Positions 52,201 to 63,103 of a stretch of 64,000 bases of DNA are shown here, piece by piece. The stretch spans positions 1,814,807 through 1,878,806 of the forward strand of contig RPFO01000299.1 in the NCBI GenBank assembly GCA_009746045.1, given 5' to 3'. The first letter of the stretch is position 1. Every line of letters begins with the position of its first letter. Origin of the DNA: Mesostigma viride (Eukaryota > Streptophyta > Mesostigmatophyceae > Mesostigmatales > Mesostigmataceae). Position numbers and translations under genes: made by a program. Under the pieces are notes generated by a model. The model made no database searches and was not told the DNA's origin. It was given only the letters and a program-made list of their open reading frames with translations.

Positions 52201-55200
52201 GACATCTCAGGTGGGCATACCTGCGGCTGTGGTGCCCCACGTGGCCCCGGATGTTTGTGAAGGAACTCTCATTCCACAACAGTCCTTCCAGTGGCAGACG
52301 GTCTCTTCCCAGGAAGCCTGTCTTGAAAGCCTGTCATGAAATCCTGTTGTGAAAGTCAGTCCTCCAAGCTGGTTGTGAAAGCCGGTCATGAAGGCAGCTT
52401 GCCCCGCATGGCGTTGCCCAACGAATCGCAGGGGAGATGGAGCACCCCCGTGCCATGCATATTCCTGCTAAGACGACTTGCCCAGAAAGGTCACTCCGCA
52501 TTCTCTCCTTGTGTTGACCGCGGCGGCTTGTCATCAGTGTCTCCTCAGGGAATGTGTGAACGCGTCTCACTTCCCTACTCAAGAGCTGACGGGCGTGGAA
52601 GGGATGCCAGTGGCACAGCCAAGTATCCGCGCAGTGCCAAGTTGAAAGGCATCACTTTTTCTCGTGGGTGTGCGTGCAAGGCACCTTGGCAAGAATGTGA
52701 GCCGCCCGCTACGCTCGCCTTAAATACGCCATGCAACCCACCCTGAACACAGGACACCCTCTACGATTTTAGGGTCAACTCGCAACAGCCGTGCGTCAAT
52801 GCTGCACAATTGTCCCGTAAGTTTACCACGCACTTGGCCACTTGGCCACTTGGCCACTTGCCACTTGGCCACTTGGCCACTTGGCCACTTGCCACTTGGC
52901 CACTTGGCCACTTGGCCACTTGGCCACTTGGCCACTTGGCCACTTGGCCACTTGGCCACTTGGACTCGGCCACTTGGAAGCATCCTAAATCCAAACCTCT
53001 ATCACAAGAGCCGTTACGGTCGGGTTTGATATCAGGCAATGTCTGCCACTGCACACCTCCGACCTGTGGGTCTTCCCCAGTTACCCACCTGACGCTTTGC
53101 TGCGGCGGCCACACGCACCCTGTGACTTGCAGATGATCTGCCCCCGAACATGCACGGTGACGTGCGACGGCTGCAAGAGATCCTGACCAACCTTTTGCAG
53201 AATGCAGGAAAGGTATGTTGCATCGCCGATTGCTTCTCCTCCTCTCCAGGCTTGTTTCTCTTCTGCTGCTTCTGGTTCCATCGCTGCTGGAAGGATGTCG
53301 TTGTTATCCTTGGCTCAATTGCCCCCCTGTGGGCAGTGGGCACAAGGAAATGTCGGCAATGTCATTAAGGCCTCATGACATGTGAGCTTTCTCAGTCGTG
53401 TCCGACAGATGATTACATGATGAGCCACTTGATGGTGCCAGCTGTCGTTGAGTGTCTCACGAATGTGCTAGAGGCGCCCTCATTTGAGCTGCAGAGCAGG
53501 CAATCATCGGCGCCTGGACTTTGTATTGCATCGCTTGTGTTCCCGCTTTACCAGTCCCGCCCTCCACCCGCGCCTGCACCCTCGCCCGCACCCGTCATCC
53601 CATCCCCATAATCTTGCCTTACACGTCCCACCAAGCCAAACCATGGTGTTCAGTCCGTCGTCTCATCAACCCCTTCTTCCCTGCCTCACCATGCCCTCTG
53701 TTTGGGAGCGTGCACCATGCCCTCCGCGTCGGCGTGCATCGGCCCTTGAAATTTCGGTACGACGCTGGGATTCGAACACACAGGACCTCCAGCACGATGC
53801 AGCGACTATAGGCATCTCCTGAACTTAAGGCATCCCAAACTATCAGCCCAGGTGCAAAAAAGGCTCTTTACCGGAGAGCGGTGCTAGTGCGTCTGACATT
53901 CCCCAACATGTTCCAGTGGACCTGAACTAACTGCGCTAGCCCCATGAGGCGAATGTGAGCGGGACTACTACTAACCGGGTCACGCAAAGGCGTAAGCCTT
54001 GCGATGGGGACTCCAGGTTTGACTACGGCTGAACTCTGGGTGGATGCTCCCACTGACGGCGTCTGTGCGCCCACCCCCTTGCCCACCTCTGCGCCCTCCC
54101 CGGTGCCCACTCCCATGCATGCCCCTTTTGTCCATCCCCGCTCTCACCCCAGTTCACCGAGTCCGGCTACATCTTGCTACGCATGTCCCGCCGAACGCCG
54201 GAGCAGGCGCACCAACTCCTGCACGCGGGCGCCCTGGGCACCGGCTTCCTGCGCGTGAGCGGGAGCACCCACAGCAGCCTCGCGCTCAGCAACGGCTCCT
54301 CCGGGCCCAGGATGTCCCCCGGCTCCCGTGAGGGCCACCAGTGCAAGGTCTTTGGATCACGCATCTCCATGCCCATCCCCGAACGACTCTCCCCCGTCGC
54401 GGGCCGAGGGCAGGACATGGAGGGCGACTTGCACCGCGTGAATAGCGGCTTGCAGCCGTACGGCGCCCAGGGCGACCGCGGGGAGGGCTGCGGCCCGGGC
54501 AATGAGCTCGGCCTGGGGACGATCTATGGCGGGCGCCGGTTGTCGGATAACACGGATCGGATGGCGGATCCGGCTACGGTGGACCACTCGGCGCTGGACG
54601 TGAGCCTCCACGCGCCCAAGAGCGCGCCAAAGGGGGAGCAGTGGCTGTTCAGGGGCACTGGGCTGGGTGTGGACACGTTCTGGCTCGCGGTCGAGGTGGA
54701 GGACTCGGGGCCTGGCATCCCCGAGGACAAGTGGGAGTCGGTGTTTGAGAAGTACACGCAGGTCAACCCGCAGGAGGACGGCAGGTGCGTGAGCGCTTGT
54801 GTGCGTGGGTTGGTGCATGATTGCGTGAGGAAGGGAGGGAGGGGGGAGGGAGGGAGGGAGGGAGGGAGGGAGGGAGGGAGGGAGGGAGGGAGGGAGGGAG
54901 GGAGGGAGGGAGGGAGGGAGGGAGGGAGGGAGGGAGGGAGGGAGGGAGGGAGGGAGGGAGGGAGGGAGGGAGGGAGGGAGGAGGGAGGGAGGGAGGGAGG
55001 AGGGAGGGAGGGAGGGGGGGGGGGGGGAGGGAGGGAGGGGGAGGAGGGAGGGAGGGAGGGAGGGAGGGAGGGAGGGAGGGAGGGAGGGAGGGAGGGAGGG
55101 AGGGAGGGAGGGAGGGAGGGAGGGAGGGAGGGAGGGAGGGAGGGAGGGAGGGAGGGAGGGAGGGAGGGAGGGAGGGAGGGCATGCATGCGGGCGTGAGTT

Positions 55201-57762
55201 CATGTGTATGTGTGTGTTTGTGCTGCGGCGAGCGCCGGTGGGCGGCTGGAGTCGTGTACATTCGTATGTTGCTGGGTGCGTGCATGCATGGCTTGCTCTG
55301 TGTGTATGTGTGTGCGTGTGTGCCTTCATCTGCCTGCCTGGCTGTGAAGACAATTTGACGCAGTCGAGGCGTTGACAGGTCAAGCATGTGCTAATTATTT
55401 AGTGCATGCATTATTCGTGGGCTGCGTAAGCTCCTGTTGGACAACATGCACGTTCACGTCTTGCGTATTGCATGGGAGCGGGGTGCATGTTTCCTCTTTG
55501 TGTGTGGGGGATGGGCGTCTGCCCATAGCTTGGCGGCTTAGGTCGACCTCCTGTTGTCGTATTACACGTGCATGAATAAAGCTCCGCATGGTACCCTGGT
55601 GAAAAGCTTGCGCTGCTTTGGTTCTTTATGCCGCTTCTGAGCTCACCCTGCACGCATCCTCCAATGTGCCGCCCATGGTATATCAAACCTTATGCTACCG
55701 CCCTTTGTACATGAAAACGTGATGCTGCCTCGTGTAGCACTTGATCTCACGCTGCCGCTGTGCCACCCTCTGCCCACGCCCAGGTTTGGCGGCTACGGTC
55801 TGGGCCTAAACATTGTGCGCCACCTGGTGACCATGATGCGCGGCGTGGTCAAGGTCGTGCCCAAGGTAGCGGGCGACTACCACGCCGTGGTTGACCCCCC
55901 GCCCGAGCGAGGGCTGCGCATCCTGTTGGCGGTGGAGCTGGGCAATGCGGTGCCCACGCCGAGCCAGGGCAGTATGCTCAGCCGGGCGGATCACGCTGGG
56001 TTGGGCCTCGACTTTTCGCATGCGGGGCTGACCGGTGGGCCCCCCCGCAGCAACGGCGCCGTCACCGCGGGCTCCGTCCTCATGGACTTGTCGATGCACC
56101 TGCACAGCCGAGTGGAAGGGAGGGTGTTGGACGCGGTGGAAGGGCGCACGGTGCTGCTGGCCATCAGCGGGAGGCTGGAGGCCTTCTTCGTGGCCGCTTG
56201 GTTCCGGAAGCAGCGGTTGGCGGTGGAGGAGGTCAGCACGCTTGTGGACCTGCTGGGCCGGCTACAGGTGAGTAATGCGACCGCTGGCTCCTACGTAAGT
56301 AGGTAAATATAGGTAAAGGGACAACCAAGCAGGGGTGGCACCAAATATTTGTGCACCAATGATGTGTGAGACAGCCAAATTTGAGTGTGTTGTCACCACG
56401 CAGAGGCATACGGAATGACTTCGGCAACTGCCTTCAAAGTAGTGCCATTTTTGTGTTAGAACACCACCCCGCTCCCCGTGCCAATCATGGGTCGGGACCC
56501 GGAAAGGCAGGCTGGGCCGTTCCTTGTCATCTGAGGCCTGGTGGAATGCTGTTTGTCTCGCGTACTCTACCCCCTACGATCCTAGTTTTTGAAGCGATTC
56601 ACCACTTGGCTGGCCATCCGACTTGACAAGGTTCTTGCCATCCTCCTGTACCAACCCGGACCCACCCTCACCATACACCAAACCCCCCACATCGCTGGCG
56701 GTCCTCAAGCCGTGCACATGTACATTATTCCCAACGTGCCAACAAAGGCACGTGTGTAATCATCGCCCCCATGCTCTCCTGCTCCCTCCACCTTGATCCC
56801 TCCCCCCACCACCACCGCGCCGCACTCCCTGGCCCCACCCCACCCCACCTTGCAGGGTGGGCATGCCCCCTCGCTGATGACCGCATCGACCAACACGTTC
56901 GGGATGCAGACCGTCGCGCCCAACATGGGCGCCACGGTGGGAAACGACAGCGGCCCTGCGATCGACCTGGTCCTGGTGGACGATACGATTCTGGCGCCCG
57001 GGCTGTCGGAGCAGGATGCGTATGAGGCCGTCATCCGCAACAAGCTGGAGCAGATCAAGCAGGCGCTCCCGCCCAGCGCGGTGCTTGTGCGCGTTGCTGC
57101 GTACACGACACCGCGTGTGCTGGAATGGTGCGGCGCGCGGCAAGCGAGGTCCCGAGGGGGTGGGGGGGCGCGGGCCAACCGGCCCGCTCCCACCCCCGGC
57201 GGGTACACGGGCGCAGCCCGCTTCTGTCGTCGCGGCATCCATTCCGCGCCTGTCCAGCACGCGCTTGAGCGGCCCATGTCGGTGCTGGCCACCAAACCCC
57301 TCCATCGGTTCAAGCTCATGGGGATGCTGCACACGCTCGGGGTCAGCCTGCTGTACGATGGCGACAGCGACCGGCCGGCCCAGAGCCTGGCCAGCGCGCC
57401 GCACCCGGTCACAAGGGAGCTGAGCTCGGCGGGCATCTCTGCAGGGGGCGGCGGGTATGCCAGCCAGGTGCTTGTATCGCAGGTGTCCTTTCCCGGAGGG
57501 CTCTATTCTACATTCGAGCAGCGGGCGCTCGAGGGCCTGCATGTGCTACTGGTTGACGACAACCCGATGACGCGGAGGGTGGGTGGCGGGGTGGGGTTGT
57601 GCGGCCGTGATTTTTTTTTTGGGGGGGGAAGGGGGCGGGGCAGGGCAGTGCGGCCAGGAGCTCTTCTTGGTGAGGGGGGAGCGGGAGGAGGGAGGTTTTG
57701 TCATGAACTGTTGTTCCTTTTTCTGGTTTGTCACCTGGCCTTGTCCCCCCCCCCGGTCCAAC

Positions 57763-57798
<36 letters not shown>

Positions 57799-58428
57799 GC
57801 CCTCCCCCTCTATTGTCCGGTTGCGGGTAGTGGCTTTCAGCAGCAGAGACGGCTTGTGTTGCCCAGGCATGCAGCGCATCGTGTCAGATGCTCCTCATGG
57901 CTGGCCTGTGGATGCGCTGACGTCCACATGACGCAGTCTACATGCTTTCATGAACATACTTGATGCTGCATGCTGCACTGCAAGTTGACTTCATGACGCC
58001 CTTCATGCTTCATCTACTGCTGCGGTGCTGTCCCTGCAGATGACAGAGCACATGCTCACTAAGCTGGGAGTGCGCTGTACGGAGGCCACAGGCGGCTATG
58101 AGGCTCTCGCCTTAGTGCAAAGAAATCATATTGACGGCGCAGACCCGTACCACCTCATCCTCATGGTATTTTTGAGGGCACGTAGGGGGATCGCTGTAGC
58201 CGTTTAATTATGGACTTGCCGATATATGTGAATCTCCAACCTGTGGCATGTGCCCCCTCCATCGCATTCCTGGTTTGTTTGTTTGTTATTCACAGTAGAT
58301 TCATAGGCTTCATTTTCTTAACTAGTAACACCCGCCCGTCTGTCCTCCGCACTCACCTGTGATGTGGCCATCGTCAAAAAAGCATCGTCGTCGTTGTCAT
58401 CATCATCAGCAGCAGCACCAGCACCAGC

Positions 58429-58459
<31 letters not shown>

Positions 58460-58709
58460 CCACCACCACCACCACCACCACCACCACCACCACCACCACC
58501 ACCACCACCACCACCACCACCACCACCACCACCACCACCACCACCATCATCATCGCCATCATCCCTCATCATCGCCCTCGCAATCGCACGCGCAATCGCA
58601 ATCGCAATTGTAATTGTAATCGTAATTGTAATCGATCGTCAGCCATCGTCAGTCATCGTGCTGTCGTCGTCACTGTCAACGTAATTGTCATCGTCATCGT
58701 CAGGCGTCG

Positions 58710-58749
<40 letters not shown>

Positions 58750-60135
58750 TATCACGATCACCACTACCAATGGCAACGACATCATCAATCCATCATACTT
58801 TTGATTTCACCTACCTGATACTACTGTCATGGCGTACAGAAAGATCGCGCCACCCCTTGGCACAGGAACCACCATCCCATTCCCATGATGGCCCCTTGAA
58901 TTCTTTATCTGATGGCTTTATCCCACGGTTTACCAAGCACTGTCAATGTCCGTGCGGCCCCTGCACGTGCGCAGAAGGTTTTGCTCTCTGCTGCGCATGT
59001 GTCAATTATGTTGGTATGAACGGTCGCATCGGCCACCTGGGCTGCTGCTCCGCGGCATGTGTGTTGTTTCCCAATGCACCTTCGAACGTCTCGCATGTTA
59101 TTTCCGACCTCTTTAAGCTTGTCGCACGTCGTTTTGCCATGCACCTTAGGAGTCCTTTAATTTTGGTGATTCAGGAGAACTCCCATGGTACAACACAGGA
59201 GGTTTTTTAGATAAGCGATTGGGTTATTATGCTTTCCGGCTGGTCCACTAGCAAAATGTGTGGAACCCTATCAGTGAGTAGAAAGCAGCGGTAGTTTAAG
59301 GTTCCTTTCTTCCAAGTGGGCATGCTTCAACGTCGTGAGGCATGGTATGGACACATGTTTTGATAGGTAGCGAGACTGTAAAAGAAAAGATATGGTTGCA
59401 CGCTTGTTATCATCGCGGAAGGGCCTCTTCTATCTCTTCCTATTTGATGTGTGTGTGTGTGTGTTGCACAAACTGCTTCAGCATCGTGTGCGGAGAGCTT
59501 GCAGGACTACATGTTTATGAATATGGATGCGCTTTCGTGGCATAATCCATGGCGGCTCCCAGAACTTGTGCAGGAGGGCGTCCTCTTTCTAACTGTCTCC
59601 GTACAAGTTGCTTGAATGTCAATGCTTTGTTCTTCTGCATGCCAAAACATCTCTGCCTCTTTCAGTCCTCCCAGGTGCGCATAGTACGCCTCTGTGCTCC
59701 TGCACACCTCGGAAAGCAGTGCATACACCCTCCAGAGTATACTCGCATCCCCCATTGCTGTTTAGGGCGCACAATCATCAGTATGACACTTTCAAATATA
59801 ATGGTGTGTGGTATCACACATAGAATTTTTACCTTGTGGGCCTGCCCATGTGCTAATCCGCCCCCACTGTATGAATGCAGGACTGCCAAATGCCAGGCCT
59901 AGACGGCTTCCAAACGGCCCGGGCTATAGGTGCCTTTGAGAACGCGCAGGAGAAGAAGCCGCTGACGCCGATCATTGGCCACTCAGCGCACGCGCTGTCG
60001 GATAACGAGAAGCAGGCCCGGGACGCGGGGATGGTTGCCTACATGACCAAACCGTACAATGTTGCCTACCTGGGGCTCGTGATCAAGAAATACGCGTTTG
60101 ATCCGCTGGAGTCAGGGCTCACAAATTGGAACTGA
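46258..60135 (+). CDS. hybrid histidine kinase with pseudo-receiver and receiver (5' end unresolved)
   Basis: Membrane sensor kinase of a phosphorelay. Exons: 46258-46656, 47553-47737, 47888-47911 (24-nt microexon), 49895-50233, 51350-51506, 52075-52210, 53133-53212, 54153-54784, 55784-56267, 56856-57578, 58040-58165 and 59881-60135. All are GT-AG, phases agree, 1179 aa. From the first recovered residue: sensor region 1-251; membrane segment 252-271 (VAWLLVLAFVPLWLLFVCSL); HisKA with phospho-His317 (CHDMNAPI); N-box 433-437 (NLLQN); a roughly 150-residue insert before the G1 box D624-G628 (DSGPGIPED); F-box near 637-642; G2 box 656-659. A receiver-like domain from 769 keeps VLVDD and a TKPL lysine but has no acidic pair at its start (VLLAISG). 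The final receiver has D1046-D1047, phospho-Asp1096 (MDCQMPG) and Lys1152 (TKPY). This kinase-pseudoreceiver-receiver order resembles plant cytokinin-type kinases; no CHASE domain is evident. Exon 1 may extend upstream in frame to a Met near 46033. Confidence 0.85.
47268..47480. repeat. CCA trinucleotide array in kinase intron 1
   Basis: About 210 bp of CCA/ACC with a small GCC interruption near 47310, ending some 70 bp before the exon 2 acceptor at 47552. Poly-His, poly-Thr, poly-Pro, poly-Gly, poly-Val and poly-Trp ORFs are artefacts. Confidence 0.95.
47985..48140 (+). mobile_element. LINE-E 3'-end fragment in kinase intron 3
   Basis: The segment from about gattgctgcagtggcatgcctc through ggattaaaatcactcggg and an AATTAATT tail matches the LINE-E 3' ends at 4930-5085 and 23373-23433. 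It is a strongly 5'-truncated copy; no clear TSD was found. Confidence 0.65.
48333..49692. repeat. 1.36-kb octamer array with ordered sequence blocks in kinase intron 3
   Basis: Consecutive homogeneous blocks of an 8-bp unit: TTTGTATG (to about 48684), TTTGTACG (about 48702-48765), GTTGTACG (to about 48990), GTTGTGCG (to about 49170), CTCGTGCG (to about 49220), GTTGGCAT (to about 49277), GTTGGAAT (to about 49317), GTTGGCAC (to about 49650), then CTCGCACG and CTCGTACG/CTCGTATG. ORFs up to 708 aa on both strands are artefacts of a period that is not a multiple of three. Confidence 0.95.
50775..51192. repeat. 27-bp minisatellite in kinase intron 4
   Basis: About 15 copies of a unit containing cccggtgtccccctatcac with variants in the last bases (ttgtacta, ctcgtacta, ttgcacta). 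Because 27 is a multiple of three, the Tyr/Pro/Ser ORF looks protein-like, but it lies between the exon ending 50233 and the exon starting 51350. Confidence 0.9.
51975..52041 (+). pseudogene. duplicated, apparently skipped copy of kinase exon 6
   Basis: After a good acceptor (tttctggcag, 51965-51974) the frame reads LQDGKLEVREEYFNLQRELL, closely matching the start of the downstream exon at 52075 (LQEGKVELKEENFNLQNHLL). The copy stops matching after the CTGACACCCCT words and has no evident GT donor or remaining exon body. It is either a relic of a tandem exon duplication or an alternative exon. Confidence 0.6.
52832..52980. repeat. CCACTTGG octamer array in kinase intron 6
   Basis: About 150 bp of CCACTTGG with occasional loss of GG (ccacttgcc). 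Confidence 0.9.
54833..55180. repeat. GGGA array in kinase intron 8
   Basis: Roughly 350 bp of GGGA (all purine on the coding strand) with a short G run near 55014-55027. It starts about 50 bp after the exon 8 donor at 54785. Gly/Arg/Glu and Pro/Ser/Leu ORFs are artefacts. Confidence 0.95.
57766..57798. repeat. CT then TA dinucleotide repeat in kinase intron 10
   Basis: (TC)n followed directly by (TA)n, about 33 bp. Confidence 0.8.
58405..58757. repeat. CCA and TCA trinucleotide arrays in kinase intron 11
   Basis: A CAG/CCA array at 58410-58545, diverged aatcg/aattg hexamer-like words at 58575-58640, and a pure CAT array at about 58708-58750. Confidence 0.9.
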
Positions 60136-60833
60136 TTCGTAAATGTGTGTTCAGTGGGAAGGCAGGATACAGCAGCTGGTATCCCTTTCTCCTGTTCAGA
60201 CCGATGCAGTCAAAAGGGAATATTTCCGTGGCCTGCTACAAGGAATTCAATTTGTACAGCCTTCCCAGCACTTGGGTGTCTAGCAGATGGATGTAAGGAG
60301 GGTGGTTTTCCAGGAAGTGGAGCTGAGAAGCCGAGCTTCAAATTTTGGAGTTTTGTAAGTCGAGCCTTGCGCCGGAGGGTTTGGCCACGTTTTTGCCCGC
60401 CCAGGTTTTTAAAGGGTAAAGTTTGTTCCTTTTCTGGCCAACCGGCGCAGATGCAGCTTGGCAAGCACAGCTCCTCTGCATTGCCGGCAGACTTCCCTTC
60501 CAGGCATGCCGAGGACAGGTGTAAATTGTTCTACATAACTGCTTTTCTGGTGGGGCTTGTGGCCCTGTCTGCTGTGTGCCCACTCGGGCAATATAGGCTT
60601 TTGTTCATTACATGCCATGCAATTTTCGACAGCTCATGCCTCAGGCAAGTAAGTACTTGCGGGTCATGCGCATGGGCATGCCACGGAGTACTATGCTAAT
60701 CTCATCAGAAAATAATTACACGAAAGTTACAAATACCGTCTGCATCATGCCTCAGGCAACATTCTGCCAATGTGCTAGTGATTATAGACTGAAGCCGGGG
60801 TGAATGCAGTGCATGTCTATCTGGTCGTGCATT
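60136..60833. other. 3' flank of the kinase gene with a 96-bp LINE fragment
   Basis: The 184-aa plus ORF at 60145-60699 has no motif and runs across the LINE fragment, so it is not supported. Part of this stretch is likely kinase 3' UTR; TGTAA-type words (for example 60520) are present but not decisive. Confidence 0.4.
60649..60744 (-). mobile_element. 96-bp 3' fragment of the TTAC-tailed LINE
   Basis: Flanked by the 15-bp TSD TCATGCCTCAGGCAA (60634-60648, 60745-60759). Its 60649-60720 part is the reverse complement of 3891-3974. It has a short TTAC-type tail at the 60649 end and no coding sequence. Confidence 0.75.
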
Positions 60834-60835
60834 AA

Positions 60836-62572
60836 CCCGTGTTTTTTTAATTAGAACGCGATATATCGCGTTGTAAGCTTTTTTTAGAACGCGTATAGCA
60901 CCTAAGGAAAATTTTTTTTCATGGTCATGTATATACTTTCCTGAAAGCCCATAAATCAAAGGATTTTTTGAGCTACTCAGACCTACAAAATGCTTATTCA
61001 TTAGAGAGATACACTGGTTTGAATACAGGGGGGTCTGACCATGACCGCGATTTCTTGACCCTAGGTCACAAGTCATGTGCTTATTCACAAATGGTTCATG
61101 AAAAAAATCTGGCTTCTTGCACGAGCTATGGGCAACATATGCAGGCTCTGTGAAACAAAACTCAGGCCCATTGGGCCACTGGAGCTATTTTTCATTAGCA
61201 TCACAATTACAACGCAGTACAACGCAGTGGGAAAAATGAGAGCCCTTCACAACATGACGCAACGACATGAGCCCCATAAACGGGGCCATAGTGAGCTTGG
61301 AGGGTCAAAACGTTGAAAATAGGTGTTGTATAAGTTATACAGCATCAAACATGCATCAAACATCATGACTGGATGACCTAATATGACCGAATCAGGCAGC
61401 CATAGCCAAAGCATCATCCACTCTCACAACGTGTTGAGCACATGCCTCGTGGGAACGGAGGTGCTGGGTTTTCATTCCATAACGCGTGCAATACTGAAAG
61501 AAAGAGGCACGTGTAATGCAAGGCTTGGATAGGTTGAGTGATCCATGAGCTTACATGCAGGCAAAGATGACGCTGGAATGCATGCTAGCAAATGGTGGCA
61601 AGATGCTAACAACACATGATTATACACCATGATTATGGGCACCTAGCTGGTCTTCTTGCACAATCAACGCAGTATAAACCATCAACATCCAATCCTCACG
61701 ATATATGCACGGCTTGACGACGTATACAGCACCTAAATACTGCACAACTGCAACCTGCTATGGCTGACATGCAAGCAACGTCGAGTAGGATGGCGGTCTT
61801 AGAGAGGCTGGGCAGAGGTCGGTAGAAATAAGTGGAAAACTGGCAGAAACTAGGTAGAAACACGATATACTTACGCCTGCAAGCACTATTGAGCCGGTGG
61901 CAGAGGCCATTTCCAGGAAAATACAGCATACCGTAGCAATAGCCACGGTCACGCCTTACGCTATTTGCAGGCACCATCATGCCCGGCGCTACCCAATAAA
62001 AGTCTGCACAATTCTCGGTTTAGCCGAGAGTCCGGACGTTCGGAATGAATAAACATGTGTTAAGAAGTCGAAACACCATGGAAATACCAAGCATGGTGCC
62101 GCAGCAGACCCGAGTCTTGACGTAATAATATGTATGCCGGTTTCCAGGGTTTCCGCATGAAAGTTGGGTGAGAAACTGGAAAAAACTACGTTTCCTTTGC
62201 CCCAGTACCTCAACAAACTCGTAGAAACCTAATTATCAACCTTTGAACGCATCATCATGGTCGTGCCACCCAACAGCCTCTGAAATTCGCGCGAAAACTG
62301 GCGAGATCTACCTGCCGCCATCGCCGTCGTCTTCACCTTCGTCCCGCGAAAATGCCTGATTTCAGTGGTACATATTTGTTTGCAGCTGTCACAAAAAAAA
62401 TACCAAAAATACCAGGATTTTTTCTTGAATTCTATGAGATGTTTCTGACCTATCTTGAAAGTTTCAGACCAAAAATCGCATGTTTAATAGGTTTGCCACG
62501 TGTCAGATTACAACGCGATACATCGCGTTCTAACCCTACAACGCGATGTATCGCGTTGTAAAAAAACACGGG
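60836..62572. mobile_element. non-autonomous piggyBac-like TTAA element, copy 2 (uninterrupted)
   Basis: 1737 bp between TTAA at 60832-60835 and 62573-62576, same orientation as copy 1 and about 97-98% identical by eye. It has the same CCCGTGTTTTTTT/AAAAAAACACGGG ends and the AACGCGATATATCGCGTT palindrome near the left end. It shows the empty site for LINE-A (gagatacactggtttgaata near 61004). No transposase. Confidence 0.8.
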
Positions 62573-62581
62573 TTAATTTAT

Positions 62582-62705
62582 TATAAACAAGCACGTAATA
62601 ATACTATTAATAAGCACGTGGTGATAATACCATTGATAAGCACGTGATTATACTATAATATATTAGCACGTAATTATAAATAAGCATGTGACTGTGTCAC
62701 GTGGG
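62582..62705. repeat. tandem repeat of a CACGTG-containing unit, about 25 bp
   Basis: Five AT-rich units each carry (ata)agcacgt; two carry a full CACGTG E/G-box core, and the array ends at another CACGTG. It directly adjoins the TTAA element's right flank. Confidence 0.65.
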
Positions 62706-63103
62706 TGCCAACACAGAGTAAAGGAACCTTCAACCCCTATACACAACGAGCTAGGAGGGAGGGCGCCCTAGCTTCTCTCACTGCCGCAAGTGGGCAGGCC
62801 ACAGAGCGCTCTCTCCACAGCATGGTGCCGGGGCACACCACTGTGGGTGCAATACAACCATGTAATACCATAGGTAGGCTGACGCATAGCTTATGCTACA
62901 AAGGTGAGGTGGGCTCAAGCCGACGCGCCGGCTAAGGCGCAAGCTGATGGCCACAAGGTGCCAGAGCTAATTTGGATCGACGCAAAAGTTCTGAGCTCCG
63001 TCGTCAGCCATGACTGCTCGTGGCTCGCCGCTGAATATTTAGTGCAAGGCATCGCACATCTCCTCCGGAGGGAGGAGCCTCGAGCCACGAGCCGCGAGCG
63101 GAC

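Noticed and set aside
53740-53830. tRNA-like B-box (gttcgaatccc, minus strand) inside a kinase intron
   Set aside because: The T-stem does not pair and no consistent acceptor stem or D-arm could be folded. At most a decayed tRNA-derived fragment.
54174-55358. 394-aa ORF through the GGGA array
   Set aside because: The first part is kinase exon 8. Beyond the donor at 54785 it is intron and repeat.
60145-60699. 184-aa ORF after the kinase
   Set aside because: No motif; it runs over a LINE fragment inserted with its own TSD.
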